This document shows positions 30,390-43,417 of a stretch of 64,000 nt of DNA, piece by piece. Made by a program: the position numbers and the translations under genes. The notes under the pieces are model-generated. The model saw nothing but the letters and a program-made list of their open reading frames with translations. It made no database searches and had not been told where the DNA came from. This stretch comes from Vibrio palustris (lineage in GTDB: Bacteria; Pseudomonadota; Gammaproteobacteria; Enterobacterales; Vibrionaceae). The stretch is taken from positions 1,054,001 to 1,118,000 of the forward strand of contig NZ_AP024887.1 of the NCBI RefSeq assembly GCF_024346995.1. The letters run 5' to 3'. Every line of letters starts with the position of its first letter. The stretch's first letter is position 1.

Positions 30390-31355
30390 ATGCAAGCACG
30401 TCAATGGATAAGTGCGGCTATATTAGCTGGCATATCGTTAGCGGTTTCCCCCATCATCATGGCAAAGACTGTCACTGTTGCCGTGTCACAAATCGTTGAA
30501 CATCCCGCCCTCGATGCAACGCGCAACGGATTACTCGATGGTTTGAAAGCCCAGGGTTACGAGCAGGGCAAAAACCTCAATTTCGAATATAAAACCGCTC
30601 AAGGCAATCCGGCAATAGCGGTGCAGATTGCCCGCCAATTTGTCGGTGAAAAGCCTGATGTATTGGTTGGCATTGCCACTCCTACAGCGCAAGCATTAGC
30701 GGCGATGACACGTAGCATACCGATTGTCTTTACGGCTGTTACTGATCCTGTTGGCGCTAAGCTTGTCAAAACATTGAACCATCCAGGTGCCAATATCACC
30801 GGCTTATCCGATTTATCCCCAGTTGCACAACATGTCGCATTAATTCAAGAAATGATGCCAAACGTAACATCCATCGGTGTGGTGTATAACCCAGGTGAAG
30901 CTAACTCAGTCAGTTTGATGCAGTTGTTGAAAGTATCTGCGGCTAAAGCCGGTATCAAAGTGGTGGAAGCCACAGCATTAAAAAGTGCTGATGTTCAATC
31001 CGCTACGCGAGCGATAGCTGGAAAATCTGACATCATATATGCCTTGATTGATAACACCGTTGCTAGCTCAATTGAAGGGATGGTGGTGGCCGCTAATCAA
31101 GCGAAAACGCCGGTTTTTGGCGCGGCCACATCGTATGTAGAGCGCGGTGCTATTGCCAGTTTAGGGTTTGACTACTACCAAATAGGCCAGCAAACGGCCG
31201 ATTATGTCGCCGCGATTTTGCAAGGCAAATCGGCAGGAGATCTGGATGTTAAGGTTGCCACCGGCTCGGATTTGATCCTCAATCAAACCGTGGCAAAAAA
31301 ATTGGGTTTTACCATACCGGCTGCGGTTTTAGCACGCGCGACCAAGGTGGAATAA
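30390..31355 (+). CDS. TrpX-like ABC transporter substrate-binding protein
   Basis: A 321-residue periplasmic protein of the ABC_sub_bind family (PF04392 type). A signal peptide (1-~25, ending IIMA-KT) is followed by VTVAVSQIVEHPALDATRNGLLDGL, VLVGIATPTAQA and PIVFTAVTDPVGAKLV, all typical. It is the first gene of a three-gene importer with a permease and ATPase downstream. Family members include TrpX of streptococci, which binds tryptophan, but substrates are rarely proven and no trp leader peptide or T-box is visible here. A strong AAGGAGAG ribosome site fixes the start. Confidence 0.9.
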   Translation: MQARQWISAAILAGISLAVSPIIMAKTVTVAVSQIVEHPALDATRNGLLDGLKAQGYEQGKNLNFEYKTAQGNPAIAVQIARQFVGEKPDVLVGIATPTAQALAAMTRSIPIVFTAVTDPVGAKLVKTLNHPGANITGLSDLSPVAQHVALIQEMMPNVTSIGVVYNPGEANSVSLMQLLKVSAAKAGIKVVEATALKSADVQSATRAIAGKSDIIYALIDNTVASSIEGMVVAANQAKTPVFGAATSYVERGAIASLGFDYYQIGQQTADYVAAILQGKSAGDLDVKVATGSDLILNQTVAKKLGFTIPAAVLARATKVE

Positions 31356-31407
31356 GTATAAATCAGCCTAGTGTATGGGCGATTTAAAGCAGGAATGAGG
31401 AACGAAT

Positions 31408-32370
31408 ATGTCTGCTTTTGCATTTTTTGGTGCGCTGGAAATTGGGCTTATCTATGGATTAGTGGCTCTCGGCGTTTATTTAACCTTTCGCGTGTTGGAT
31501 TTTCCTGATTTAAGTGTCGACGGCACCTTTCCCATGGGAGCGGCAGTCGCTGCGACAGCGATCATGGGGGGGATCAATCCTTGGGTAGCGACAGGTATGG
31601 CGATTGTGGTAAGCGCGGCGATGGGATGGGTGACGGCCTTTCTGACGGTACGCTGCGGAATATTGAACTTGTTGGCATCGATTCTCACCATGATCGCGGC
31701 ATTTTCAATTAATATTCGCATTATGGGGCGTCCGAATATTGCCCTGTTAGGACAAGAGACCATTTTGACGCCTTTTGAGTCGTGGGGAGAAGCGCTATAC
31801 ATGCGTCCGCTTATCGTCGGAGTGTTGGTGTTACTATCGGCTTGGTTGGTCGTACGTTTACTCAATAGCGATTTTGGCCTCGGGATGCGGGCCACGGGCG
31901 TGAATGCACGTATGGTCGCCGCACAAGGAGCGAGCACAGGATTCTATACTTATTTTTGTCTGGCAATTTCTAACGGCTTTGTCGGGTTTGCTGGAGCGCT
32001 GTTTGCGCAGACCAACAGCTTTGCTGATGTGACTTCCGGCGTGGGGACGATTGTCGTTGGGCTCGCGGCGGTGATTCTTGGGCAAACCATTATTCCGGGT
32101 AAGAAAATCTGGGTGACGATTTTAGCAGTCGTGGTGGGCTCGATACTCTATCGTTTAGCGGTAGCGTTTGCGCTGAGCTCTGGTATGTTCGGTTTAGAGG
32201 CCTCGGATTTAAACTTGGTGACTGCGGTATTAGTTGCGCTAGCACTCATATTGCCGAAAATGAAGCGCCCCGGTCAACGCGCAACGGGTATGAAAGTATC
32301 GTCGCCGACAACGCATGTAAATCATCCGTCTAAACCACAAACCAAACCGTCATCAGGAGAGCCGTTATGA
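31408..32370 (+). CDS. ABC transporter permease (TrpY-like, BPD_transp_2 family)
   Basis: A 320-residue inner-membrane permease with about eight to nine hydrophobic helices. Motifs LIYGLVALGVYLTFRVLDFPDLSVDGTF and GLGMRATGVNARMVAAQGAS are characteristic of the putative tryptophan/tyrosine importer permeases. The hydrophilic tail (~residues 290-320, TTHVNHPSKPQTKPSS) is longer than usual. It lies 52 bp after the binding protein and overlaps the ATPase by ATGA. Confidence 0.9.
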   Translation: MSAFAFFGALEIGLIYGLVALGVYLTFRVLDFPDLSVDGTFPMGAAVAATAIMGGINPWVATGMAIVVSAAMGWVTAFLTVRCGILNLLASILTMIAAFSINIRIMGRPNIALLGQETILTPFESWGEALYMRPLIVGVLVLLSAWLVVRLLNSDFGLGMRATGVNARMVAAQGASTGFYTYFCLAISNGFVGFAGALFAQTNSFADVTSGVGTIVVGLAAVILGQTIIPGKKIWVTILAVVVGSILYRLAVAFALSSGMFGLEASDLNLVTAVLVALALILPKMKRPGQRATGMKVSSPTTHVNHPSKPQTKPSSGEPL

Positions 32371-33161
32371 TTCAACTCAATGATATTCACGTGACGTTTA
32401 ACCCGGGGACAGTCTTGGAGAACCAGGCGTTACGCGGCGTAAATCTGACGGTAAAAGAGGGGCAGTTTTTAACCGTTATTGGTTCTAATGGGGCGGGGAA
32501 GTCAACTTTGTTAGGTGCCGTTACCGGGGAAACCGCTATTAGCCGAGGACAAGTGATGATTGGTGATACTGATGTAACGCGTCAGGCGGTGCATCAAAGA
32601 GCGAATTTGTGTGCGCGTGTCTTTCAAGACCCGCTCGCTGGTACATGCAGCTCGTTGACAATTGAAGAGAATATGGCACTGGCTTACCAACGTGGTAAAA
32701 CGCGTGGTTGGACTCGAGCCTTGGGTGGTAAACGACGCAAACTTTTTCAAGATCGGATCAGTATTTTAGGGTTAGGGTTGGAAGATCGCTTAGGAGACAG
32801 CATTGGCTTATTATCAGGAGGTCAACGTCAGGCAGTGAGCTTGGTGATGGCAACGCTAGCCGAAAGTCAATTGTTATTACTTGATGAGCATACCGCGGCG
32901 CTCGACCCGCGAATGGCGGCTTTTATTAACGAGTTAACCAAACGGATAGTGGCAGAATTTAACCTGACTGTAATGATGGTGACTCACTCAATGCGTGATG
33001 CTCTCGATTGTGGTCATCGCACGGTGATGCTGCATCAAGGTAATATTGTCTTGGATGTCGAAGGGGAAAAACGTGCAGCGATGGGGGTGGCTGAGTTATT
33101 AGACATGTTCTCAAAAGTCCGCGGTGAAAATGTCACTGACGATGCGCTACTTTTGTCATAA
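32367..33161 (+). CDS. ABC transporter ATP-binding protein (TrpZ-like)
   Basis: A 264-residue ATPase of the same importer. Walker A GSNGAGKST (~residue 38), signature LSGGQRQAVSLVMAT (~150), Walker B LLLLDEHTAALD (~172) and switch His in MVTHSMRDAL (~206). The usual DEP after Walker B is DEH here, a variation common in this subfamily. The ATGA overlap with the permease shows translational coupling. Confidence 0.9.
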   Translation: MIQLNDIHVTFNPGTVLENQALRGVNLTVKEGQFLTVIGSNGAGKSTLLGAVTGETAISRGQVMIGDTDVTRQAVHQRANLCARVFQDPLAGTCSSLTIEENMALAYQRGKTRGWTRALGGKRRKLFQDRISILGLGLEDRLGDSIGLLSGGQRQAVSLVMATLAESQLLLLDEHTAALDPRMAAFINELTKRIVAEFNLTVMMVTHSMRDALDCGHRTVMLHQGNIVLDVEGEKRAAMGVAELLDMFSKVRGENVTDDALLLS

Positions 33162-33258
33162 AAGATAAGATAACCTCACACGATACAAGCGCGATCGTGC
33201 TTAGTTAGGCATCATCGCGCTCGCAGTGGTATATCGAGGTGGTGTTGTCATCACAGCA

Positions 33259-34203
33259 TTACAATGCATCTCGATAGCGCTGTAGGTGTTCGACAATAGG
33301 AGCGGCAGCGTTCAGGGTGCGAATTTCACGAAACAAGTCTTTGGCTTCAGGGTAACCTTGGCGTAAGAACGTAAACCACTGCTTTACGCGATTAGGGTAA
33401 TATTTATTCTTATCGCCTGTTATTTCATATTCTGAGTAACGAATTAATAGGTCAATAACGTCAGTCCATGACATAGGCGCATGATTGTGTTTAACCACAT
33501 TCCCTAAGTTGGGCATGGTGAGGGCGCCGCGACAGATCATTACATCATTGATACCAGTTAATTCCATGCAGCGTTGACCGTCTTGGTGATTCCAAATTTC
33601 TCCATTCGCGACCAAAGACATTTGGGTTTTTTGACGAATTTCTTTTAAATATTCCCATTTGATCTCACTGGCTTTATAACCGCCAGTTTTGGTACGGGCG
33701 TGAATTGCCAATTCATCGGCTTTGGCTTGCTCGACCGCATCGACAATCTCATAACAGTCCTCAGGATCGTCCCAACCTAAGCGAATTTTTGCCGTGACTG
33801 GGATGTCACTTGGCACGGCGTCACGACACGCTTTAACCACTTGGTAGATAAGTTCAGGCGTTTGTAAAAGCGCGGCACCACCACGGCTTTTATTGACGGT
33901 TTTTGCTGGACACCCAAAATTAAGATCGATGCCATCCGCGCCAAGTTCTGCAGCTTTCACGGCATTTAATGCCATCCACTCTGGTTCTTGCCCCAGCAGT
34001 TGTACGCGTACGGGCACCTGTGAACGAGTACGCGATTGTGTAGCCAGCTCAGGACACAGGCGATAAAACACATGTTTTGGAATGGGTTGGCTAACCACAC
34101 GCACAAACTCGGTGACACAGAGGTCATAATCGTTAATTTCTGTTAGCAGTTCGCGCATGAGGTGGTCTAACACACCTTCCATTGGGCCTAAGATGACTCG
34201 CAT
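33259..34203 (-). CDS. dusC: tRNA-dihydrouridine(16) synthase
   Basis: A 314-residue FMN enzyme reducing uridine-16 of tRNA. The N-terminus MRVILGPMEGVLDHLMRELLTEINDYDLC is typical of DusC rather than DusA or DusB. The catalytic cysteine lies in DLNFGCPAKTVNKS (~residue 98), and FMN-binding residues lie in HARTK and ANGEI. The C-terminal helical tRNA-recognition domain is complete. It is monocistronic and convergent with the ABC importer. Confidence 0.95.
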   Translation of the reverse strand: MRVILGPMEGVLDHLMRELLTEINDYDLCVTEFVRVVSQPIPKHVFYRLCPELATQSRTRSQVPVRVQLLGQEPEWMALNAVKAAELGADGIDLNFGCPAKTVNKSRGGAALLQTPELIYQVVKACRDAVPSDIPVTAKIRLGWDDPEDCYEIVDAVEQAKADELAIHARTKTGGYKASEIKWEYLKEIRQKTQMSLVANGEIWNHQDGQRCMELTGINDVMICRGALTMPNLGNVVKHNHAPMSWTDVIDLLIRYSEYEITGDKNKYYPNRVKQWFTFLRQGYPEAKDLFREIRTLNAAAPIVEHLQRYRDAL

Positions 34204-34376
34204 AGATCTTCACTTTAATTTGAGGAGGGCGAATTGTAGTGTGGTCAGCGACAAATGTCACGAGTTGTTCAAGCACTAATCAAGTGGGACTAAGATCGCA
34301 GTATTTCCGTGTGAGTGGCGGTTAATTCTAGAAAATTCCCGTTATACTAGGGCAAAGCTAATTATTTGAGACTGGT

Positions 34377-35009
34377 ATGACTTACGCGTTAATTTCTAAA
34401 GATAACCTTGCGGTCGAAGAGGTATCGCCCTTGTTTATCGAAGGTGCGGTATTAGCCGCCAACTTTACGACCGAACCTCTGCCGCCAGAAACTTGGTTGC
34501 ATCAAGTCATTCCCCAAGCGGACGAGACCGCAACACGCTTAATTGAAACGCACTTACAGGCGCAATATTTAGCGCTCAAGCAAAATGATTATCCATTACT
34601 TGAGTTACTTGATCATGAAAATGAGGGGGCATTAGCAGAGCTTGCTGAAGGTTTTATGTGTGTCTGGCCCGACATTGAGCCTAAATGGCATGCCGATACT
34701 ATTAGTGATGGTGCGATGCGCATGTTACAAGCTTTGCTGACGACCATGATGCTCGCCATCGATGAAAATGGCACTCAAGCCGAAATGAAAGCCGCAGGTA
34801 TTGCAACGCCACCGAGCTTACACGATTTGTTGCCGCAATTGGACATCATGGTACAAGAAGTAGCATTAGCCGCAGATGAGCAATTATTAGGTGCACAAGC
34901 GCAGAGTATTAATCCGTATAAAAACGTTGGGCGCAATGATCTGTGTCCATGTGGTAGTGGGTCTAAATTCAAGCAATGTTGTGGCCGTAACGGCTCAATC
35001 CCAACCTGA
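34377..35009 (+). CDS. YecA/UPF0149-family protein with SEC-C zinc motif
   Basis: A 210-residue protein. The N-terminal ~170 residues form an all-helical YecA-like domain ([13 protein letters not shown]). The C-terminus carries the zinc-binding SEC-C motif [16 protein letters not shown] (~residues 188-203), also found at the end of SecA and able to contact ribosomes or SecB. The E. coli YecA homologue binds metal through this motif and associates with ribosomes. It lies 65 bp before lolA on the same strand. Confidence 0.85.
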   Translation: MTYALISKDNLAVEEVSPLFIEGAVLAANFTTEPLPPETWLHQVIPQADETATRLIETHLQAQYLALKQNDYPLLELLDHENEGALAELAEGFMCVWPDIEPKWHADTISDGAMRMLQALLTTMMLAIDENGTQAEMKAAGIATPPSLHDLLPQLDIMVQEVALAADEQLLGAQAQSINPYKNVGRNDLCPCGSGSKFKQCCGRNGSIPT

Positions 35010-35073
35010 TGCTGACAAATATTTTATGAAAACCTTTATAAATGGAAAACACAAACTGGAATTGGAGAATAAA

Positions 35074-35673
35074 ATGAAAGTATGGTGTGCAGCGCTAGCG
35101 CTTTGCAGCTTTTCTGTGTTAGCGGCGCCAAAAGATGTCTTGAATGAACGCTTGGTAATGACCGATGGGTTTAGTGCTAAGTTTGACCAAAAAGTCATTA
35201 GTCCTGATGGTGAAGTCGTGGTTAATGGCAACGGTTTTGTCAATATTGCTCGTCCAAATCTATTTCGTTGGGAAACGCAAAAGCCAGATCAAAATCTTTT
35301 AGTCTCTGATGGTAAAACATTGTGGTATTACAATCCGTTTGTGGAGCAAGTGACTATCTATGATCCTGAACAAGCAACGGAACAAACGCCATTTGTTTTA
35401 CTGACACGCAACCGTAAAAGTGATTGGAATGCGTACAAGGTGACCGAAAAAGACGACGTGTTCACATTGACCCCTAAAAAAGCCGATAGCTCTCAAGGTA
35501 AGTTCCAAATTGATATTAATAGCAAAGGAATTGTCGAAGGCTTCAATGTTATCGAAAAAGATGGCCAAAAAAGTCTCTTTACATTTTCAGATGTTAAATC
35601 GGGCAAGCCTGCGAAAAGCTTATTTATATTTCAATTACCTAAAGGGGTTGAAGTCGATGATCAGCGTCAGTAA
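35074..35673 (+). CDS. lolA: Outer-membrane lipoprotein carrier protein
   Basis: A 199-residue periplasmic chaperone that takes lipoproteins from LolCDE to LolB. A short signal peptide ([19 protein letters not shown]) is followed by the LolA fold, with [16 protein letters not shown] and [22 protein letters not shown]. The frame runs open through the end of the preceding gene; ATG 35074 is chosen because it begins the signal peptide and has TTGGAGAA upstream. rarA and serS follow, as in most gamma-proteobacteria, but the usual upstream ftsK is not here; a SEC-C gene and dusC precede it. Confidence 0.95.
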   Translation: MKVWCAALALCSFSVLAAPKDVLNERLVMTDGFSAKFDQKVISPDGEVVVNGNGFVNIARPNLFRWETQKPDQNLLVSDGKTLWYYNPFVEQVTIYDPEQATEQTPFVLLTRNRKSDWNAYKVTEKDDVFTLTPKKADSSQGKFQIDINSKGIVEGFNVIEKDGQKSLFTFSDVKSGKPAKSLFIFQLPKGVEVDDQRQ

Positions 35674-35712
35674 TCTGAGCTAATCTCTCCCACAGTATTT
35701 AGGGAATGCTAG

Positions 35713-37068
35713 GTGGATAACTATAGCTTAAATCTTAATTTTTCAGGGGACGAAGACTTTCGTCCTCTCGCGGCGCGTATGCGCCCACAAACGGTCGAGC
35801 AATACATTGGTCAGCAGCATATTTTAGGTCCGGGTAAACCCTTACGTCGGGCGCTTGAAGCTGGCCAGTTACATTCCATGATCTTATGGGGGCCGCCAGG
35901 GACAGGAAAAACAACACTCGCAGAAGTGGCGGCGAATTATGCCAATGCGGAAGTAGAAAGAGTGTCAGCGGTGACATCTGGTGTAAAAGATATTCGTGCT
36001 GCGATTGAAAAAGCCCGTGAAAATAAGCGAGCGGGGCGCCGGACGATTTTATTTGTCGATGAGGTGCACCGTTTTAATAAATCGCAGCAAGATGCGTTTT
36101 TACCCCATATTGAAGACGGCACGGTTACCTTTATTGGTGCCACGACTGAAAACCCGTCGTTTGAGCTTAACAACGCGCTACTATCGCGTGCACGGGTGTA
36201 TAAGCTGACATCGCTGACGACGGATGAAATTTTACAAGCCTTGCAACAAGCCATGGATGATAAAGAGCGTGGTCTTGGCCATCAACAGGCTAACTTTCAC
36301 GACAACACGCTTCAACAGCTCGCAGAACTCGTCAATGGCGATGCTCGTATGTCGCTGAATTATCTTGAGCTACTTTATGATATGGCGGAAGATGATGAGC
36401 ATAGTGTCAAACAAGTTACATTGCCTTTATTAGCGGAGGTCGCAGGGGAAAAAGTCGCGCGCTTTGATAATAAAGGTGACATTTGGTATGACCTTATTTC
36501 CGCCGTCCATAAATCCATTCGTGGTTCTAATCCAGACGGCGCGTTGTATTGGGCGGCAAGGATTATTTCTGCTGGTGGCGATCCTTTATATATCGCCCGG
36601 CGTTTGCTGGCGATTGCATCGGAAGATATTGGCAATGCTGATCCCAAAGCAATGCAGGTAGCATTGGCTGCTTGGGATTGTTTCACTCGTGTTGGGCCTG
36701 CAGAGGGCGAGCGGGCTATTGCACAAGCGATTGTCTATCTTGCGTGTGCGCCGAAAAGTAATGCGGTTTATAGCGCATGGAAACAAGCGCTCAGTGATGC
36801 ACAGCAAATGCCCGAGTATGAAGTGCCCGTTCACTTACGTAACGCGCCAACGCGTTTAATGAAAGATATGGGCTATGGCGAAGAATATCGCTATGCACAT
36901 AATGAGCCCGGCGCTTACGCGGCAGGGGAGCGGTATCTACCACCGGAAATGCAAGGTACGCGTTACTATGAGCCGACAAATCGTGGCTTAGAGATAAAAA
37001 TTGGCCAGAAGTTAGAGTATTTGGCCGATTTAGACGCAAAAAGCCCACAAAAGCGCTATGAAAAATAG
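35713..37068 (+). CDS. rarA: Replication-associated recombination protein A (AAA+ ATPase)
   Basis: A 451-residue clamp-loader-like ATPase acting at stalled replication forks. Walker [10 protein letters not shown] (~residue 56), Walker [12 protein letters not shown] (~115), sensor 1 [14 protein letters not shown] and the C-terminal oligomerisation region ([22 protein letters not shown]) are all conserved. The start is a GTG with AGGGA upstream; no ATG gives the conserved N-terminus [19 protein letters not shown]. It lies 39 bp after lolA. Confidence 0.95.
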   Translation: MDNYSLNLNFSGDEDFRPLAARMRPQTVEQYIGQQHILGPGKPLRRALEAGQLHSMILWGPPGTGKTTLAEVAANYANAEVERVSAVTSGVKDIRAAIEKARENKRAGRRTILFVDEVHRFNKSQQDAFLPHIEDGTVTFIGATTENPSFELNNALLSRARVYKLTSLTTDEILQALQQAMDDKERGLGHQQANFHDNTLQQLAELVNGDARMSLNYLELLYDMAEDDEHSVKQVTLPLLAEVAGEKVARFDNKGDIWYDLISAVHKSIRGSNPDGALYWAARIISAGGDPLYIARRLLAIASEDIGNADPKAMQVALAAWDCFTRVGPAEGERAIAQAIVYLACAPKSNAVYSAWKQALSDAQQMPEYEVPVHLRNAPTRLMKDMGYGEEYRYAHNEPGAYAAGERYLPPEMQGTRYYEPTNRGLEIKIGQKLEYLADLDAKSPQKRYEK

Positions 37069-37123
37069 TGGCTTTTCGTTATCTTTGACACAGTAAAAAA
37101 TCATTAGCATTTGCGTTGCTTAA

Positions 37124-38482
<1,359 letters not shown>

Positions 38483-38515
38483 TGGTGATTGTTGCTAAAC
38501 CATCCTTGAGATTAG

Positions 38516-38543
38516 AAAGCCAGCGAAAACGCTGGCTTTTTTG
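38516..38543 (+). terminator. Rho-independent terminator of serS
   Basis: AAAGCCAGCG-AAAA-CGCTGGCTTT followed by TTTTG, 34 bp after serS. Confidence 0.92.
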
Positions 38544-38748
38544 TGTTAGCCACTTAATTTCTCTGATGAAAATAGTGTAATACTTGGTAACGTTACATGG
38601 TGTTCGTGCTGCTCCAGTGTAAGGCGTTATGCACTTAAATCGCGCAGCTTGATAGGCGATATAACAGATAAACCCTTGCGTGACATAAGTGACTAAGCTG
38701 GTATGAGTTTTGCTACATGTTAAATGATAGTAGAAATGCTCCCGTTCT

Positions 38749-38778
38749 TTATCCCGTCGTAATGGCGGGATTTTTTTT
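38749..38778 (+). terminator. Orphan Rho-independent terminator in the serS-bioD gap
   Basis: ATCCCGTC-GTAAT-GGCGGGAT with one G-U pair, followed by TTTTTTT. It is 206 bp beyond the serS terminator and 200 bp before bioD, with no gene in between, so it may end a small RNA. Confidence 0.75.
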
Positions 38779-38978
38779 GCGCGTTGATAAGGTCCGTCAT
38801 CTGTATTTGATATGCATCAAAACACCTTGTGTTAATTTCAATATGCCATAGGAAATTGAGATAGCGCAAAGGCGGCGCTGCAATAGTCACCTACACTAAA
38901 GCTCTTTTTACAATAAGGCAGGCAAGATTCGCCAGTGAAAATTAATAGCCTGGGATTTGTTAACCAAGGAGCGCAGAT

Positions 38979-39665
38979 ATGAGTCAGGGATTCTTTGTGA
39001 CAGGTACTGATACAGGAGTAGGCAAAACGGTAGTGACAAAGGCGCTACTTCATGCTTTTGCAGAGCAGAAACTAACGACTTTAGGGTATAAACCTATCTC
39101 ACTAGGGTGTGATGAAACAGAATGTGGATATCGTAATCAAGATGCTGTCCATTTAATGCAAGCGGCGACAGAGGAGGCCGATTATTGCGATATTAATCCT
39201 TATATGCTGACGTTGCAGACGTCTCCTCATATTGCCGCTCATCATGATGGAGTAGTGATTGATTTTACACAGTTAGATGACGCATTAACAAAACACAGTG
39301 CACATGCTGACGTGCTGTTAGTTGACGGTGTTGGCGGCTGGCGTGTGCCATTATCCGATACAATGTGTTTATCGCAGTGGGTTGTCCATGCAAAATTGCC
39401 TGTGATTCTTGTGGTTGGTATTCAGGTTGGGTGTTTAAATCATGCTTTATTGACAGCAGAAGCGATTCGCGCAGACGGATTAGAGATTGCTGGTTGGGTG
39501 GCAAATCGCATCAATCCGGGGACTGAACACTACGCTGAAATAATTGAAACCTTAGAGCGCCAGTTGCACACGCCGAAATTGGGTGAAATTCCTTATGTAC
39601 CGAGCGCATTACGTCGTGAGTTGAGTCGTTATATAAATATAAATATCTTAGTTAATGGCAAGTAG
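38979..39665 (+). CDS. bioD: Dethiobiotin synthetase, BioD2/YnfK-like
   Basis: A 228-residue ATP-dependent ligase closing the ureido ring of dethiobiotin. The P-loop GTDTGVGKTVVTKALL (~residues 8-23), substrate lysine in YKPIS and DGVGGWRVPLSD are present. The second half (LSQWVVHAKLPVILVVGIQVGCLNHALLTAEAI and VANRINPGTEHYAEII) is closer to E. coli YnfK/BioD2 than to BioD of the biotin operon. AAGGAG precedes the ATG. bioA, bioB, bioF and bioC are absent around it. No clear terminator follows. Confidence 0.88.
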   Translation: MSQGFFVTGTDTGVGKTVVTKALLHAFAEQKLTTLGYKPISLGCDETECGYRNQDAVHLMQAATEEADYCDINPYMLTLQTSPHIAAHHDGVVIDFTQLDDALTKHSAHADVLLVDGVGGWRVPLSDTMCLSQWVVHAKLPVILVVGIQVGCLNHALLTAEAIRADGLEIAGWVANRINPGTEHYAEIIETLERQLHTPKLGEIPYVPSALRRELSRYININILVNGK

Positions 39666-41827
<2,162 letters not shown>

Positions 41828-41855
41828 CTCATCCTATAAGAAAGGTACGATGCAA

Positions 41856-41888
41856 CAAGGCCAGAAGAGACGCTTCTGGCCTTGTTTA
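41856..41888. terminator. Terminator of the metalloprotease gene
   Basis: CAAGGCCAGAAG / CTTCTGGCCTTG, 12-bp perfect arms with a 5-nt loop and TTTATA after, 29 bp past the stop. Confidence 0.85.
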
Positions 41889-41940
41889 TATTCTACCGTC
41901 ATGTCAACCATCTTTTGATCAAGAGTCTGAACCGCTATCA

Positions 41941-42108
41941 TTAATCATCATGTAATAATTCCGCCCAGCTAGTGGCAAAACGTTGATGGTCGAGAGTGTC
42001 CTGTTGCGTGCTACCTTGGAGCCCCAGTTCTGCTCTTGCTTCTTTCTCAGATATACCAAGGTGACAGCGTAAAAGATCGATCGCCATTTGATAGTTCGTT
42101 TCAGCCAT
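41941..42108 (-). CDS. Small hypothetical protein (55 residues)
   Basis: An acidic 55-residue protein starting MAETNYQMAIDLL and ending SWAELLHDD; it is probably helical and has no membrane segment. I take the ATG at 42108 because AAGGGA lies 6 nt upstream; the frame is open further but without a ribosome site. The block CHLGISEKEARAELGLQG looks like a genuine small helical domain. No family is recognised. It is convergent with the protease and divergent from htpX. Confidence 0.6.
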   Translation of the reverse strand: MAETNYQMAIDLLRCHLGISEKEARAELGLQGSTQQDTLDHQRFATSWAELLHDD

Positions 42109-42366
42109 GTTCATTCCCTTTGAGCTAGAGTTAATCGATTCAGTTGCATATAGAGCAATGAGACTAGCGAGTAATCGAGCAAGACTCAATGCGACTATAG
42201 TCGTAGATGAGTGATAATGGCGAGTAAACGTTTGGTAAAGAAATGTTGCAATTTAGTCGGCACTCTTGCTTTCAAATATAACGACCACATATAGGTAATT
42301 ATCTTATTGTCACGTATCATGCACTGATACATTATCGTTATTACGTTTCGATCTGGAGAATTGTTG

Positions 42367-43230
42367 ATGAAGCGAGTCATGTTATTTTTAGCGACAAACT
42401 TAGCTGTAGTTATGGTGCTAAGTGTTGTATTGAATATTGTTTATGCAGTCACAGGCATGCAACCAGGAAGTCTCTCTGGGTTGTTGGTTCTTGCAGCAGT
42501 ATTTGGCTTTGGTGGGTCGTTCATCTCACTATTAATGTCTAAAAAAATGGCGTTGATGTCGGTCGGTGGTTCAGTGATCGATAATCCACGTAATGAAACA
42601 GAACACTGGGTATTACAAACAGTGCAACGTCAGGCAAAGCAAGCGGGTATTGGTATGCCAAGTGTGGCGATTTATGATTCGCCAGATATGAATGCTTTCG
42701 CGACTGGCGCAAAGCGTGACGATTCCTTAGTGGCCGTTTCAACTGGCCTATTGCATCACATGACACGCGATGAAGCTGAAGCTGTGTTGGCGCATGAGAT
42801 CAGCCATATCGCTAATGGGGATATGGTTACTATGACGTTAATGCAAGGCGTAGTGAATACCTTCGTTATTTTCTTAGCGCGGGTTGTTGCCAACCTTATT
42901 GCTAACCGTGACTCTGATGATGGTGAGGGCGGGAATGTATTCGCCTATTTTGCCGTGTCTATGTTGTTGGAATTGGTGTTTGGTTTCTTAGCAAGTTTTA
43001 TTACTATGTGGTATAGCCGTCACCGTGAGTTTCATGCCGACGCAGGCTCGGCGCGACTTGTCGGTAAGCACAAAATGATTGCGGCGCTTGAGCGGTTAAA
43101 AATGGGGCAAGAATCTCAGCTTGAAGGTTCGATGATGGCCTTTGGTATTACAGGTAAGCGTAGCCTTACCGAATTGTTAATGAGCCATCCGCCATTAGAC
43201 AAACGTATCGCAGCACTAAAACAGCAATAA
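42367..43230 (+). CDS. htpX: Membrane zinc metalloprotease HtpX
   Basis: A 287-residue inner-membrane M48 protease that, with FtsH, degrades misfolded membrane proteins. Two N-terminal helices (~4-25 and ~37-55) and two later hydrophobic segments (~160-215) flank the active site. Zinc ligands His143 and His147 with Glu144 lie in [13 protein letters not shown]; the third ligand is expected in [12 protein letters not shown] (~residue 222). The ATG at 42367 with GGAGA upstream gives the standard [14 protein letters not shown] start; two TTG codons precede it. A strong terminator follows. Confidence 0.96.
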   Translation: MKRVMLFLATNLAVVMVLSVVLNIVYAVTGMQPGSLSGLLVLAAVFGFGGSFISLLMSKKMALMSVGGSVIDNPRNETEHWVLQTVQRQAKQAGIGMPSVAIYDSPDMNAFATGAKRDDSLVAVSTGLLHHMTRDEAEAVLAHEISHIANGDMVTMTLMQGVVNTFVIFLARVVANLIANRDSDDGEGGNVFAYFAVSMLLELVFGFLASFITMWYSRHREFHADAGSARLVGKHKMIAALERLKMGQESQLEGSMMAFGITGKRSLTELLMSHPPLDKRIAALKQQ

Positions 43231-43236
43231 CGTTAT

Positions 43237-43265
43237 AAAGCCAGCATGTATGCTGGCTTTTTTAT
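43237..43265 (+). terminator. Rho-independent terminator of htpX
   Basis: AAAGCCAGCAT / ATGCTGGCTTT with a short loop and a TTTTTT tail, directly after htpX. Confidence 0.92.
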
Positions 43266-43370
43266 TATTTAACATGATGCTTTTTTGAAGATTTATGACT
43301 TTTCTCCCTTCGCGAATCTTATATCATTCTTTGATGAATTAAGTTGTCAACCACACAAAAGTCAGCTAAC

Positions 43371-43403
43371 GTATAAGTTATACGGATTTTTATTTTGTAT
43401 AAC
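43371..43403. promoter_or_regulatory. Operator-like motif GTATAA-G-TTATAC plus repeat GTATAAC upstream of the lipid operon
   Basis: A palindrome with 6-bp arms at 43371-43383 and a second GTATAAC at 43397-43403, 26 bp apart. They end 14 bp before the first gene of the operon. Such TA-rich dyads recall MerR/LitR-type operators, but no regulator gene is in the window. Confidence 0.4.
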
Positions 43404-43417
43404 ACGTCAGGTGATTT

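Noticed and set aside
31476..31937. 153-codon minus-strand frame in the TrpY-like permease
   Set aside because: Fully antisense to a membrane protein; such frames arise from codon bias of hydrophobic residues.
35713..35715. Possible misannotated start of rarA at a GTG
   Set aside because: No ATG in frame preserves the conserved N-terminus, and AGGGA is well placed, so the GTG start is accepted as real.
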